Of a stretch of DNA of 64,000 bases, positions 44,497-52,854 are shown piece by piece (the stretch's first letter is position 1; each line of letters opens with the position of its first letter). A program made the position numbers and the translations under genes. The notes under the pieces were generated by a model that worked only from the letters and a program-made list of their open reading frames with translations, was not told the origin of the DNA and ran no database searches. Source of the stretch: Desulfoscipio geothermicus DSM 3669 (lineage in GTDB: Bacteria; Bacillota; Desulfotomaculia; Desulfotomaculales; Desulfallaceae); contig NZ_FOYM01000015.1 of NCBI RefSeq assembly GCF_900115975.1, forward strand, positions 1-64,000, written 5' to 3'.

Positions 44497-45279
44497 TTAT
44501 TCCACGAATCTGGCTGATACCGATCCAAGACGATCAAAGGTTGCATGAATCACCGTACCGGGTTCAACTGCAACTGCCTGGGTTAATGAACCGGAAAGCA
44601 CCACCATTCCAGGTTCTAGGCTTAAATTGTAACGGGCGATAGCATTGGCCAACCAGGCCACCGCCGCCGCAGGATGTCCCAGCACTGCCGCCCCCGCACC
44701 AGTAGCAACAACCTGCCCGTCTTTTTCCAGTGCCAACCCCAGTAAACGCAAATCCAGTCCATCAACGGGCATCAATGCCCCTCCAAGAACAATGGCTGCC
44801 GAAGAAGCATTGTCGGCGATGGTATCTTGAATCTTTATCTTCCAGTCCTTAACCCGGCTATCAATAATCTCCAGTGAAGGCATCACCCCGGCAGTGGCTC
44901 TTAGTACATCTGCCACAGTCACGCCGGGCCCGCACAAACGCTCGCGCAGCACGAAGGCTACCTCTGCTTCTACCCTGGGCTGGATTAAACGCGAGAGGCT
45001 CACTGGTTCCCCTTCGAATACGACCATTGAATCCAGAACGTGGCCGTAATCCGGCTCGTGCACTCCCAACATCTGTTGCATGGCCTTGCTGGTCAATCCA
45101 ATCTTCATTCCCACTACCTTTTGCCCACGGGCCAGCTTTTGTTCTAACATTTTGAGTTGGATGTTGTAGGCAGTGGGAATGTCCACTTCAGGCCATTCCA
45201 CAGTAAGGGGGTTAGTGGGAATACGGGTTTCCTCAGCCCGCAGCAGGCGTTCAGCCCACTCCTGAATTCTGTTCTCCAT
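44497..45279 (-). CDS. 2-Oxopent-4-enoate hydratase (MhpD/DmpE family)
   Basis: A 260-residue FAH-like hydratase. Typical parts are [43 protein letters not shown] with metal-binding acids, and PSLEIIDSR. It adds water to 2-hydroxypenta-2,4-dienoate to give 4-hydroxy-2-oxovalerate. The closely related 4-oxalocrotonate decarboxylase cannot be fully excluded, but no second family member is present. ATG 45279 lies 12 bases after GAGGTG. The adjacent aldolase and dehydrogenase strongly support the hydratase role. Confidence 0.9.
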   Translation of the reverse strand: MENRIQEWAERLLRAEETRIPTNPLTVEWPEVDIPTAYNIQLKMLEQKLARGQKVVGMKIGLTSKAMQQMLGVHEPDYGHVLDSMVVFEGEPVSLSRLIQPRVEAEVAFVLRERLCGPGVTVADVLRATAGVMPSLEIIDSRVKDWKIKIQDTIADNASSAAIVLGGALMPVDGLDLRLLGLALEKDGQVVATGAGAAVLGHPAAAVAWLANAIARYNLSLEPGMVVLSGSLTQAVAVEPGTVIHATFDRLGSVSARFVE

Positions 45280-45353
45280 TATGATTTTTTTCACCTCTAT
45301 TCGATAATATAGAACGGTGTTTATAATTCTCCGTATTTATTTAGCGGGCGAGT

Positions 45354-46175
45354 TTAAACTCTCCCGCGCACCTCAAACCGTAGATCCGCCATAGGAGCAT
45401 CAAGAACGGCGCGTCCCACATCAATGACGTCCAAATCCGTTTCCAACAATAACGGCAGGTCGCGCTCCGTTACTCCCCCGGCAAAGGCAAGGCGTACCTT
45501 TTCTCGCCAACCACCCTTCCTGAGATGAGTGGAAAGCTTAACTACATCCTCGACCATTCCGGTATCCACCATCAGGATATGGGCGCCTCCTGCAATGGCC
45601 AGCTCAGCCTCGGCAGCAATTTCACCCCACTCACCTTTTAGCTGAATAATCTTCTGTCCCGGCATACCGGCTACTGCTTTCAGGGTGGCCGCGATACCGC
45701 CCAACATTCGAACATAGTTTTTATCCAGATATATGAAAGGGGGTTCCGCAATACGCGTATCGAGTCCCCCCAGCGACGCTGCCCGGCGTAATAAGAAGCG
45801 CCAGGGTAGAGGAAGCTTCTTCCACCCACCGCAGACCACCTGCACTCTGGGGGAAAGTACAGTGCTGAAGAAGTGGGCGGCAGTGGCCACACCGGATGCC
45901 TTCCCAATCCAACCGGATATCCGGTCTTCTGCCACTGCCAGGCTAACCGGAGTTCCCACCAGTTCCAATAAAGGGCTGCCGGGCAGAACCACCTCTCCCT
46001 CCTGCACCATCACCCGTACCTGAAGTTCTAGTTTCTCTGCTTCCTGGAGGGCCTCATCCATACCTGCCGCTACCACTGAATGGGTCGGCACAATTTCCGC
46101 CCGGCAAAACGCCTTCTCCAGGCCGTGAAAGATAGTCCAGCGCAAGTCATCAGAAGGGAGAATGCACTTTTCCAC
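45354..46175 (-). CDS. NadC/ModD-like phosphoribosyltransferase
   Basis: A 273-residue type II phosphoribosyltransferase-like protein. It has the N-terminal hammerhead (VMVQEGEVVLPGSPLLELVG) and barrel motifs related to NadC: GWKKLPLPWRFLLRRAASLG where NadC has its TRKT block, then FIYLDKNYVRMLGGI where NadC has its KDNH block, and a phosphate loop near RLAFAGGVTERDLP. It is diverged from true quinolinate phosphoribosyltransferase. In this place, between a LarA-like gene and the hydratase, it may act on a pyridine-type precursor; that is speculation. GTG start after GAAGGAGGG. Confidence 0.7.
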   Translation of the reverse strand: MEKCILPSDDLRWTIFHGLEKAFCRAEIVPTHSVVAAGMDEALQEAEKLELQVRVMVQEGEVVLPGSPLLELVGTPVSLAVAEDRISGWIGKASGVATAAHFFSTVLSPRVQVVCGGWKKLPLPWRFLLRRAASLGGLDTRIAEPPFIYLDKNYVRMLGGIAATLKAVAGMPGQKIIQLKGEWGEIAAEAELAIAGGAHILMVDTGMVEDVVKLSTHLRKGGWREKVRLAFAGGVTERDLPLLLETDLDVIDVGRAVLDAPMADLRFEVRGRV

Positions 46176-46205
46176 AGTCCCTTTATACCCTCCTTCAATT
46201 TTCTC

Positions 46206-47645
46206 TTATTTTATGACCTTACCCGGGTCAACACCTCTTTGTTTCAGCCACTTGGGCAGTAGTTCTTCGTTCACCTTGCGGGAAGCAACGGGGGCCCTCT
46301 GCAGTAAGTGTTCGCCTAAAGAACGGCTTACATTCAGGGCACCGGAAGCTCCGTCAAAAGCCAAGATTTTATCGGTACCCGCCACCCGTTTGGCAAAATC
46401 AACCGCCGCTTCCAGGTCTTCAGAAACCAAGGCATGTTTGGTGTAGCTGAGATTTTGCGGATCGCGGTTGAACAACTCCGCCTGCTCCCCCCCCACTATA
46501 ATGGTAGGTATCTGCTCGGTAAAGAAAGCGCTAGGATATCCTCCCCAGGCATAATTATGGACGACTACTTTAATTGCCGGGTTAACCGGAGGAATGTCGT
46601 TAAGTAAGGGCTTGCCGTCTTCGCCGTAAAATGCCTCGGTATACCAGGTGTAGGGAGGCAACGGGTCGTCCAGGTCGAAAAGGTCGCGGTTGGCTCCTAC
46701 AAAGTTTGCGTATATAACTCCGGCGGCAAACACGTACGGTACCGGGCTGGGAAAATCCAGGACAGTGATGGCTTCGTCAATCTCTCCTAAAAGGGTCATC
46801 ATCTTGCCGTAGTCCCGGCACCCCAAAAAGGTAACCCTGTCATTAAGGGCGTACAGATCGTTGTCCGCGTCCACCCCCACAACACCATTAGGTGACATGG
46901 TCAGAAAAACCGCACAAGCAAACTTCTCTTGCACAAAAGGTGAGTCGAAAATGGACCGGGCTACAAAGTTGGCTGCCCGCGGCCCCAGGTTTTGGTGATA
47001 AGTGGAACGGGTTTCAATCCGGGCATAAGACATGCCAAAGGGTTTAACGGCCCTGTCCACCTGGCGGTGAAAGTGCACTTCGCGCACATCGCTGTTGTGG
47101 GCGTGTATGATCCATCGGGCGTCGTATATCTTCTTGATCCCGTAAAGAGTACCGATCTCGGTTTCAATGGCCACTCCCTCGTCCACTGGAGCCACGCCGG
47201 CGGCTTTGCCTGCATAGTGTTCATCCAACCCGAAAGATTTAATGTACTCCTCGCTCTCCCGGAAGCGCAAACCCACTCCTACCCGTAAGCGGATATCCTT
47301 ACAACCGGTACGCTCCTCCACCGCGTCCCGAATAACTTTGAGCATTTCTGCATAAGGCGCACCGCCTAATAAAGTAAACCCGTGGTGGGAACCCAGAATG
47401 TTTACTGAATCGCCGGGCTTGATCATGTCCAGGTCTACTTTTTCCAACTGACGCCGGGTAGCCTCCCGAACACCCTCCAAACCGCGCTCGCCCGGGTAGA
47501 TCACCGGAGAAGCATCCGGGAAGAGGTCCCGTACCAGAACGGAAACCATATCCGGCAAATCCACGGCCCGCTTGCGCACCAACTCGGGGGCAACACCATA
47601 TTGAGAACGCCGCGGCGGTAAAGGTTTAATCGGCTCACGCAACAT
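46206..47645 (-). CDS. Probable LarA-superfamily (nickel-pincer nucleotide) enzyme
   Basis: A 479-residue protein with distant similarity to lactate racemase. By my count His191, Lys201 and His217 (in VREVHFHRQV, RAVKPFG, RSTYHQN) have spacings of 10 and 16, exactly those of the catalytic His174, cofactor-linking Lys184 and nickel-ligand His200 of L. plantarum LarA. The other catalytic histidine (His108) has no clear match; VGVGLRFRESEEY has Arg there. So a different reaction is likely. Its start overlaps the ferredoxin-BFD stop (TAATG). larB and larC lie 3 kb away across an IclR gene, which supports the assignment. Confidence 0.5.
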   Translation of the reverse strand: MLREPIKPLPPRRSQYGVAPELVRKRAVDLPDMVSVLVRDLFPDASPVIYPGERGLEGVREATRRQLEKVDLDMIKPGDSVNILGSHHGFTLLGGAPYAEMLKVIRDAVEERTGCKDIRLRVGVGLRFRESEEYIKSFGLDEHYAGKAAGVAPVDEGVAIETEIGTLYGIKKIYDARWIIHAHNSDVREVHFHRQVDRAVKPFGMSYARIETRSTYHQNLGPRAANFVARSIFDSPFVQEKFACAVFLTMSPNGVVGVDADNDLYALNDRVTFLGCRDYGKMMTLLGEIDEAITVLDFPSPVPYVFAAGVIYANFVGANRDLFDLDDPLPPYTWYTEAFYGEDGKPLLNDIPPVNPAIKVVVHNYAWGGYPSAFFTEQIPTIIVGGEQAELFNRDPQNLSYTKHALVSEDLEAAVDFAKRVAGTDKILAFDGASGALNVSRSLGEHLLQRAPVASRKVNEELLPKWLKQRGVDPGKVIK

Positions 47646-48259
47646 TAGCGTTTCCTCCTTTCATCGGCTTCTACCAAAGCATCAAGCAATTTACGATCTT
47701 CATTGAAATAGAAGCCACGCCGGGCATATTTCTTTTTAACTTCTTCTGAAATGTCCCAAACCGTTGGCGTAAGACCGTACCACTGGTAACCCCTGGCCGG
47801 GCGCTCCGGTACAATTCCCGCCGCATGCAATAACCGCAGCACCGGCTGAATACACTCCACCTTGCACCCGGTTCGCACCCCTGTCTGCCGGGAAACCTCC
47901 TCCGGCGATTTTGCCCCTTGAAGAACCGCCGCTGCTACTTCCTCGGCTCTAGTAGCCGTACAGTAGCAAATAATCTGCTCTGGATGCAAACGCGCCCTCC
48001 GGCAGAGATCGATTACAGCCCCCCTGTCCAGTCCTTCCAAATTCGTTTGTACTACCCGTGAATGTTCACGGTGAACCATAGTAATAGCCATTTCCGGACA
48101 GCGCTGCTCACAATTAGCACAACCCATACAGTTTTCCAGGTCTACCACCGCTTTTTTGCTTTCCATCTTAATGGACAGCACCGGGCATACCCGTTCACAA
48201 CGCATACAGCCCTTGCATTTATCCATATCTACCACAGGGTACATGGTTACTGTGCGCAT
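47645..48259 (-). CDS. Ferredoxin with BFD-like [2Fe-2S] domain
   Basis: A 204-residue protein. Residues 5-65 hold two [4Fe-4S] motifs (CKGCMRCERVCP, CMGCANCEQRCP). Residues 90-150 are a BFD-like domain with C-x-C (IICYCTATRAEEVAAAV) and C-x4-C (GCKVEC). The C-terminal 55 residues are charged and lack known motifs. It is probably the electron partner of the enzyme that follows with a one-base overlap. ATG 48259 follows AAGGAGG. A 13-codon frame with its own AGGAGG (48283-48324) lies just upstream and might be a leader peptide. Confidence 0.85.
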   Translation of the reverse strand: MRTVTMYPVVDMDKCKGCMRCERVCPVLSIKMESKKAVVDLENCMGCANCEQRCPEMAITMVHREHSRVVQTNLEGLDRGAVIDLCRRARLHPEQIICYCTATRAEEVAAAVLQGAKSPEEVSRQTGVRTGCKVECIQPVLRLLHAAGIVPERPARGYQWYGLTPTVWDISEEVKKKYARRGFYFNEDRKLLDALVEADERRKR

Positions 48260-48365
48260 TGACACACCTCCTTCGTACGACATTACCAAATGCTGTTCGT
48301 GCTTATAGAAATACTTCGCTCCATTACTTAAAAATCCTCCTACTCCCCCAAAAAAATTTTTTTTA

Positions 48366-48406
48366 GCTAAAAAAATTTACACCCTTAAAAAGAGGTGCTC
48401 AAGGGT
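48366..48406 (-). terminator. Terminator of the IclR gene
   Basis: On the minus strand ACCCTT (48401-48406) pairs with AAGGGT (48381-48386) around GAGCACCTC and T-rich loop sequence; TTTTTTT follows at about 48370. This separates the regulator from the catabolic operon. Confidence 0.6.
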
Positions 48407-48503
48407 TTCCCCAGAATAAATTGCTGGGTTGGAAATATAATATTCGCCTTAACCTTACAAAGTTACCAAGTTTGTGTTAGAGTAGGGGTATCGAACTTTA
48501 AGT

Positions 48504-49319
48504 CTAAATCCTGTCGTAACCATCTAATTTTACATTTTGGCCCATCTGCCGGGAAATCTCCCTGGCAACCTCCTTGAGCGACTTGGCGACACATGACATC
48601 TTATCCTCTGTCATTCGCAATGTCGGTCCGGAAACACTCAATGCGCCCACTGGATAATGACCATAACCGACTATGGGCGCCGCTACGCAGCAGAGCCCTT
48701 CTTCAATCTCTTCCCGATCGAAAGCTACTCCTTCTTCTCGGATACGTGCCAACTCTGTGACCAATTCCTCCCAGGTGGTAATAGTGTTAGCGGTAAATCC
48801 GGGTAACCCGTGTTTTTTGACAATAAGCTTCACCGTTTCCTCGGGAAGAAAGGCTAAGATCGCCTTCCCCACGCCGGTGCAATGGGCGGGTAGCCGCCTC
48901 CCAATGCGAGAGACTATGCGGATGGATTGCGAACTGTCAATTTTATCCACATAAACCACCTGGCCGTCTTCCATAATCACAAGGTGCACTGTTTCTCTGT
49001 GTTCATCAACCAGTTGTTGCAAGTAAGGAGCCGCCGCTTGACGCAGATCACAATTCTCAAGAAAAGCTCCACCTAACGCCAAAACTCGGTAACCTAACGA
49101 ATAATGACCAGTTTTTCCTTCCTGATGCACATAGTTATGCTTGGCTAAAGTTTGCAGCAGCCCGAAGATGGTGCTTTTATGCAGCCCTAACTCACGGTTT
49201 AGCTCCGAAAGGGAAGTTGGTCCCTTGCGGAGGTACTCCAGAATCATGATTGCTCTTTCCAACGATTGAATAGTATTACTTCCCTTCACGGCTCCGCTCC
49301 TACTTTTAGTTCTTCCCAT
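48504..49319 (-). CDS. IclR-family transcriptional regulator
   Basis: A 271-residue regulator. Residues 15-75 are the winged HTH (SLSELNRELGLHKSTIFGLL), and 90-255 the IclR ligand domain (ILAFLPEE, AFDREEIEEGLCCVAAPIVG, GALSVSGPTLRM). IclR proteins commonly control aromatic-acid and glyoxylate pathways from a divergent or adjacent position. Here it stands between the catabolic cluster on its own strand and the divergent moaB-like/larB/larC genes, so it probably controls both. ATG has GGAG upstream. Confidence 0.93.
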   Translation of the reverse strand: MGRTKSRSGAVKGSNTIQSLERAIMILEYLRKGPTSLSELNRELGLHKSTIFGLLQTLAKHNYVHQEGKTGHYSLGYRVLALGGAFLENCDLRQAAAPYLQQLVDEHRETVHLVIMEDGQVVYVDKIDSSQSIRIVSRIGRRLPAHCTGVGKAILAFLPEETVKLIVKKHGLPGFTANTITTWEELVTELARIREEGVAFDREEIEEGLCCVAAPIVGYGHYPVGALSVSGPTLRMTEDKMSCVAKSLKEVAREISRQMGQNVKLDGYDRI

Positions 49320-49996
49320 AAATTTATTTACTCCTTTATCTCCTAATTATTATTTTTTAGATTTGATATAATTTTATATCTTATTTTACATTGTCGCAAC
49401 CAGTTTCGAAAATTTTCCACAGATGCAAAGTTCACCCTACTAGTTTATATGGAATAATTAATTTTCGACCAGACATCCACATTTTAAAGGAACATCCCTG
49501 CGCTTTGGTATCTTTTAAAAATCCTATCCATAGCCTCGGTATTGTCCTTGGACACGGTATGCCAAGCAGGATCAGGGCACAATAGATGTATATCTCTTAT
49601 TAGATTTTCATTAGTAAATAGATAAAAAATTTTTCAGAATAATTTTTTTGAAGAAGGAATTAAGGGAGCCTAAAAATAAATTTATTATAAACGAATGCCA
49701 TTTGATAAAATAAAACAGAGTACTGTACCAAATACCATTCAGGCCATTTATTGCAGAAGGCTTCTCTTATTACACACAGTGGCTGAAACAAAAGGGGTGA
49801 ATCCTAAAAAGTTAGGCATAGGGCAGGATAGGTTCTACAAGCTAAAACAGAAACTCTTTTCGTTGATACCACGAATGAAGATTATTTTCCTTCTAAAACC
49901 TTACATTTTTGCAAATCAGGAGAAATGCTCTAAAGAAATGGATCCCTTTTCAGCCTATTTTTTCTCTAAATGAACCGGGTAAGGAGGTAACTAAGC
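49320..49996. other. Long divergent regulatory gap between IclR and the lar genes
   Basis: About 680 AT-rich bases hold the promoter regions of the IclR gene and of the plus-strand lar operon. A GAAAATTTTC palindrome (near 49408-49418) is a possible operator core. A 92-codon plus frame (49695-49973) has no ribosome site and no similarity I recognise, so it is not called as a gene. A longer lost gene could have stood here. Confidence 0.45.
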
Positions 49997-50887
49997 TTGG
50001 AATTGAACTTGCTCCAAAAAACTGAACTATGGATCAATAATATTGAACTGCGCGAGGTCAACCTGAATGAATTGGCTGCCGCTGCTGCACGCGTGCTGGG
50101 ATTACCTGTTGATGCCTTACTGGTGGTGGATGTGCGGGACAAGGTGGTGGTGCTGGATATTTTACGGCGTTCGATACAGGCGGAACAAATCGTGGGACGA
50201 AAAAAAGAGTTACTTTTAGGTCTCGCCCAGGTACCTGGAGTTATAATTACGCCCCAAACTGAGGTGCATGCACAGGGTGTACTGGGCCTGATCGCCGCTG
50301 AACCGGAGTTGAGGGATGAATTACTAAAACAAACCGCTCAACTGGCCAAGCAAGTAAAGGCTGGCATTGCCCGACGGGGAATAGTTTTTGCATCAGGTTG
50401 GGAAGTTCAGAAAGGTTTAATCGAAGATACAAACTCTCCTTATCTGATTAAATTATTTGAACAGCATGGTTACCGCATGAGCTTTGGCGGTATTTTGCCT
50501 GACGACCTGGTCATGATTACCGGACGCCTGCGGATGACCGTAAGTGACGGTTACGGTTTGATAGTAACTACCGGCGGAGTGGGCGCTGAGGACAAAGACT
50601 GGTCTGTTGAAAGCATATGCCGTTTAGACCCAACGGCAGCAACGCCTACATACCTTCATTTCCATGCCGGGCAGGGGCGGCACGTTAAAAACGGAGTGCG
50701 AATTGCCGTCGGGCAGGTAGATTTGACAACCCTGGTCGCCCTGCCCGGCCCCCATGACGAGGTACAGCTGGCGGCTCCCATCTTATTGAAAGGATTAGAG
50801 GACGGATGGAGCAAAGAGCAATTGGCCACGGCCTTGGCCGGAGTATTGCGTGAAAAATGGCAAAAGGCCATACATCAGGAGATATGA
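49997..50887 (+). CDS. MoaB/CinA-like (molybdopterin-binding fold) protein of the lar operon
   Basis: A 296-residue protein. The N-terminal 110 residues are of unknown type (LNELAAAAARVLGLPVDALL). Residues 125-275 resemble the MoaB/CinA/MogA fold: GWEVQKGLIEDTNSPYLIKL, ILPDDLVMITGRL, and the loop GLIVTTGGVGAEDKDWSVES, the family's binding signature. It starts with TTG after AAGGAGG and is the first of three plus-strand genes with larB and larC. CinA-like proteins cleave pyridine nucleotides or adenylate pterins, and either idea would suit a nickel-pincer pathway. Confidence 0.75.
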   Translation: MELNLLQKTELWINNIELREVNLNELAAAAARVLGLPVDALLVVDVRDKVVVLDILRRSIQAEQIVGRKKELLLGLAQVPGVIITPQTEVHAQGVLGLIAAEPELRDELLKQTAQLAKQVKAGIARRGIVFASGWEVQKGLIEDTNSPYLIKLFEQHGYRMSFGGILPDDLVMITGRLRMTVSDGYGLIVTTGGVGAEDKDWSVESICRLDPTAATPTYLHFHAGQGRHVKNGVRIAVGQVDLTTLVALPGPHDEVQLAAPILLKGLEDGWSKEQLATALAGVLREKWQKAIHQEI

Positions 50888-50911
50888 TTTATTAAGGAGT
50901 AGAGAAAGTAT

Positions 50912-51676
50912 ATGGTTATAGATGAACTGCGACAACTGCTGAACGATGTAAAAAATAACAAAGTTGACGTCGGAGACGCCCTAACCAGGCTAAAGACCTT
51001 GCCCTACGAGGACCTCGGCTTTGCGTTGATGGATCACCACCGGGCACTGCGTAAGGGTTTCCCCGAAGTGATTTTCTGCCAAGGCAAAACGGTGGAACAG
51101 ATCGCCCAGATCTTCAAAAAGCTCTGCGGCGGGCAAAGGAGTATTCTGGGTACCAGGGCTACCAGGGAAGCCTTTAAAGCGGTACGGGAGATTTACCCGG
51201 ACGCAGTTTACCATGAACTGGCTCGGACTATTGTGGTTTACCGGGGCGAGCAGCCGCCCAAAAAGGGCAGGGTCCTGGTAATGAGCGCCGGTACCGCTGA
51301 CCTGCCAGTAGCGGAAGAGGCCGCCATTACCGCCGAGGCAATGGGGAACGAGATAAGGCGCTGCTATGATGTCGGCGTAGCGGGGATTCACAGGCTCCTG
51401 GACAAACTGGATATGATCCGCTGGGCTCACGTCATCATTGTGGTGGCAGGTATGGAAGGCGCACTGGCCAGCGTGGTGGGCGGGCTGGCCGACCAGCCCA
51501 TTATCGCGGTGCCCACCAGCGTGGGTTACGGGGCCAGCTTCAACGGTCTTTCCGCCCTCCTCTGCATGCTGAACAGCTGCGCCTCGGGCGTAGGTGTGGT
51601 TAATATTGACAATGGTTTCGGCGCCGGAGCGCTGGCTAACGCCATTACCCAAATGATTGAGAGGGCAAGCGCATGA
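50912..51676 (+). CDS. larB: Pyridinium-3,5-biscarboxylic acid mononucleotide synthase (LarB)
   Basis: A 254-residue LarB. The N-terminal part (VGDALTRLKTLPYEDLGFAL) and the PurE-like C-terminal half (VLVMSAGTADLPVAEEAAIT, HVIIVVAGMEGALASVVGGL) are typical. LarB carboxylates the pyridine ring of nicotinic acid adenine dinucleotide and releases AMP in nickel-pincer nucleotide synthesis. It overlaps larC by four bases. Its presence beside a LarA-like gene is the main reason to read this locus as a nickel-pincer system. Confidence 0.93.
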   Translation: MVIDELRQLLNDVKNNKVDVGDALTRLKTLPYEDLGFALMDHHRALRKGFPEVIFCQGKTVEQIAQIFKKLCGGQRSILGTRATREAFKAVREIYPDAVYHELARTIVVYRGEQPPKKGRVLVMSAGTADLPVAEEAAITAEAMGNEIRRCYDVGVAGIHRLLDKLDMIRWAHVIIVVAGMEGALASVVGGLADQPIIAVPTSVGYGASFNGLSALLCMLNSCASGVGVVNIDNGFGAGALANAITQMIERASA

Positions 51677-52767
51677 AGATAGCCTATTTTGATTGTTTTT
51701 CAGGAATCAGCGGGGATATGTGCCTGGGCGCCCTGATTGGCGCCGGGGTTGATTTCGAGCAGTTAAAGGAAGAACTGGCGAAACTGCCCGTTAAGGGCTA
51801 CGCCCTGCGACGGGAAAAGGTGAAGCGGAACGGGATCACCGCAGTCAACGTCTTTGTGGACCTGTTGGAGGTGAGCCAGCCGGAGCGGCACCTGGCCGAT
51901 ATCTACCAGATTATCACCGACAATACCTTGCCGGAAGAAGTGAAGGAAAAAAGCAAAGCCGTCTTCAACCGCCTGGCTGTGGCAGAGGCCGCAGTGCACG
52001 ATACTACCCCGGACTGCATCCATTTTCACGAGGTAGGGGCGGTGGACGCCATAGTGGACGTGGTGGGTACCGTGCTGGGTCTGCACCTTCTCGGTGTGGA
52101 CAAGGTCTACTCTTCACCCCTGCCCATGGGGAAGGGCTTTATCCAGTGCATGCACGGCATCATCCCCTCCCCGGCCCCGGCCACACTGGAGATTTTACAA
52201 AACGTACCTATTTACGGAGCGGACATTGGAGAAGAACTGGTAACACCTACCGGGGCGGCCCTGATCTCCACCTTGACGGAAGCCTTTACCGAATTTCCGG
52301 CGCTGACCGTTGAAAAAATTAGTTATGGAGCCGGGAAGAAAGTTATGGAGCACCCCAACCTTCTGAGGCTAATTATAGGGAAGCCCTATGAGTCCAGAAG
52401 GTCCGGACCCATTCCCTGCCACGGTAGGCATGACCACGGGCCCCGCCATGACAATAACCACGTCCAACATGGCCCAGGGCATAAACACGGTCATATGTAT
52501 GAACACGGACACCTACAAGATGGAAAATGTATCACCTGGGTGGACACGGACGCAGCCGGGCAATCCATAGCGACCGCCGTAGCTGAAATATTGCCGGGTT
52601 CTCTGTTCGTGTTACCGCCGGAAAACCTGTATAACTACAAAGACTGGGTTTCCCGCCTGAAAGAGAATAAGAATCTGGCCGATACGGAGCAGGAGGAGTA
52701 CCTTGGTGAGCCGGAAACGTGGGACAAGCTTTTTAAACCGGCAAAAACAGTTTGCGCGCCATATTAA
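51673..52767 (+). CDS. larC: LarC-like nickel insertion protein, LarC1 part with a His-rich linker and unusual C-terminus
   Basis: A 364-residue protein. Residues 1-240 are LarC1-like (YFDCFSGISGDMCLGALIGA; HFHEVGAVDAIVDVVG; LVTPTGAALISTL). Residues 248-290 are extremely His-rich (HGRHDHGPRHDNNH, HGPGHKHGHMYEHGH), suited to nickel binding. The last 75 residues (GQSIATAVAEILPGSLFVLP to the end) do not look like LarC2, which normally follows and binds CTP and nickel. No LarC2 was seen in other frames. The enzyme family inserts nickel into the pincer cofactor. No larE is in the window. Confidence 0.88.
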   Translation: MKIAYFDCFSGISGDMCLGALIGAGVDFEQLKEELAKLPVKGYALRREKVKRNGITAVNVFVDLLEVSQPERHLADIYQIITDNTLPEEVKEKSKAVFNRLAVAEAAVHDTTPDCIHFHEVGAVDAIVDVVGTVLGLHLLGVDKVYSSPLPMGKGFIQCMHGIIPSPAPATLEILQNVPIYGADIGEELVTPTGAALISTLTEAFTEFPALTVEKISYGAGKKVMEHPNLLRLIIGKPYESRRSGPIPCHGRHDHGPRHDNNHVQHGPGHKHGHMYEHGHLQDGKCITWVDTDAAGQSIATAVAEILPGSLFVLPPENLYNYKDWVSRLKENKNLADTEQEEYLGEPETWDKLFKPAKTVCAPY

Positions 52768-52854
52768 CTGCCAACTAATTTCGAAAAAGCTAGCCTTTAT
52801 AAGTAAAGAGCTGGTTAAAATAGCTTTTTCCCGCCGGAGAAAGGAGTAGCGACC

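Noticed and set aside
46206-47645. Assignment of the LarA-like protein as lactate racemase
   Set aside because: Overall similarity is weak, one catalytic histidine is missing, and the context is not lactate metabolism; only the superfamily is proposed.
49695-49973. 92-codon plus-strand frame between IclR and the lar operon
   Set aside because: No ribosome site, no recognisable fold, unusual composition (many Lys/Phe), and it sits where promoters are expected.
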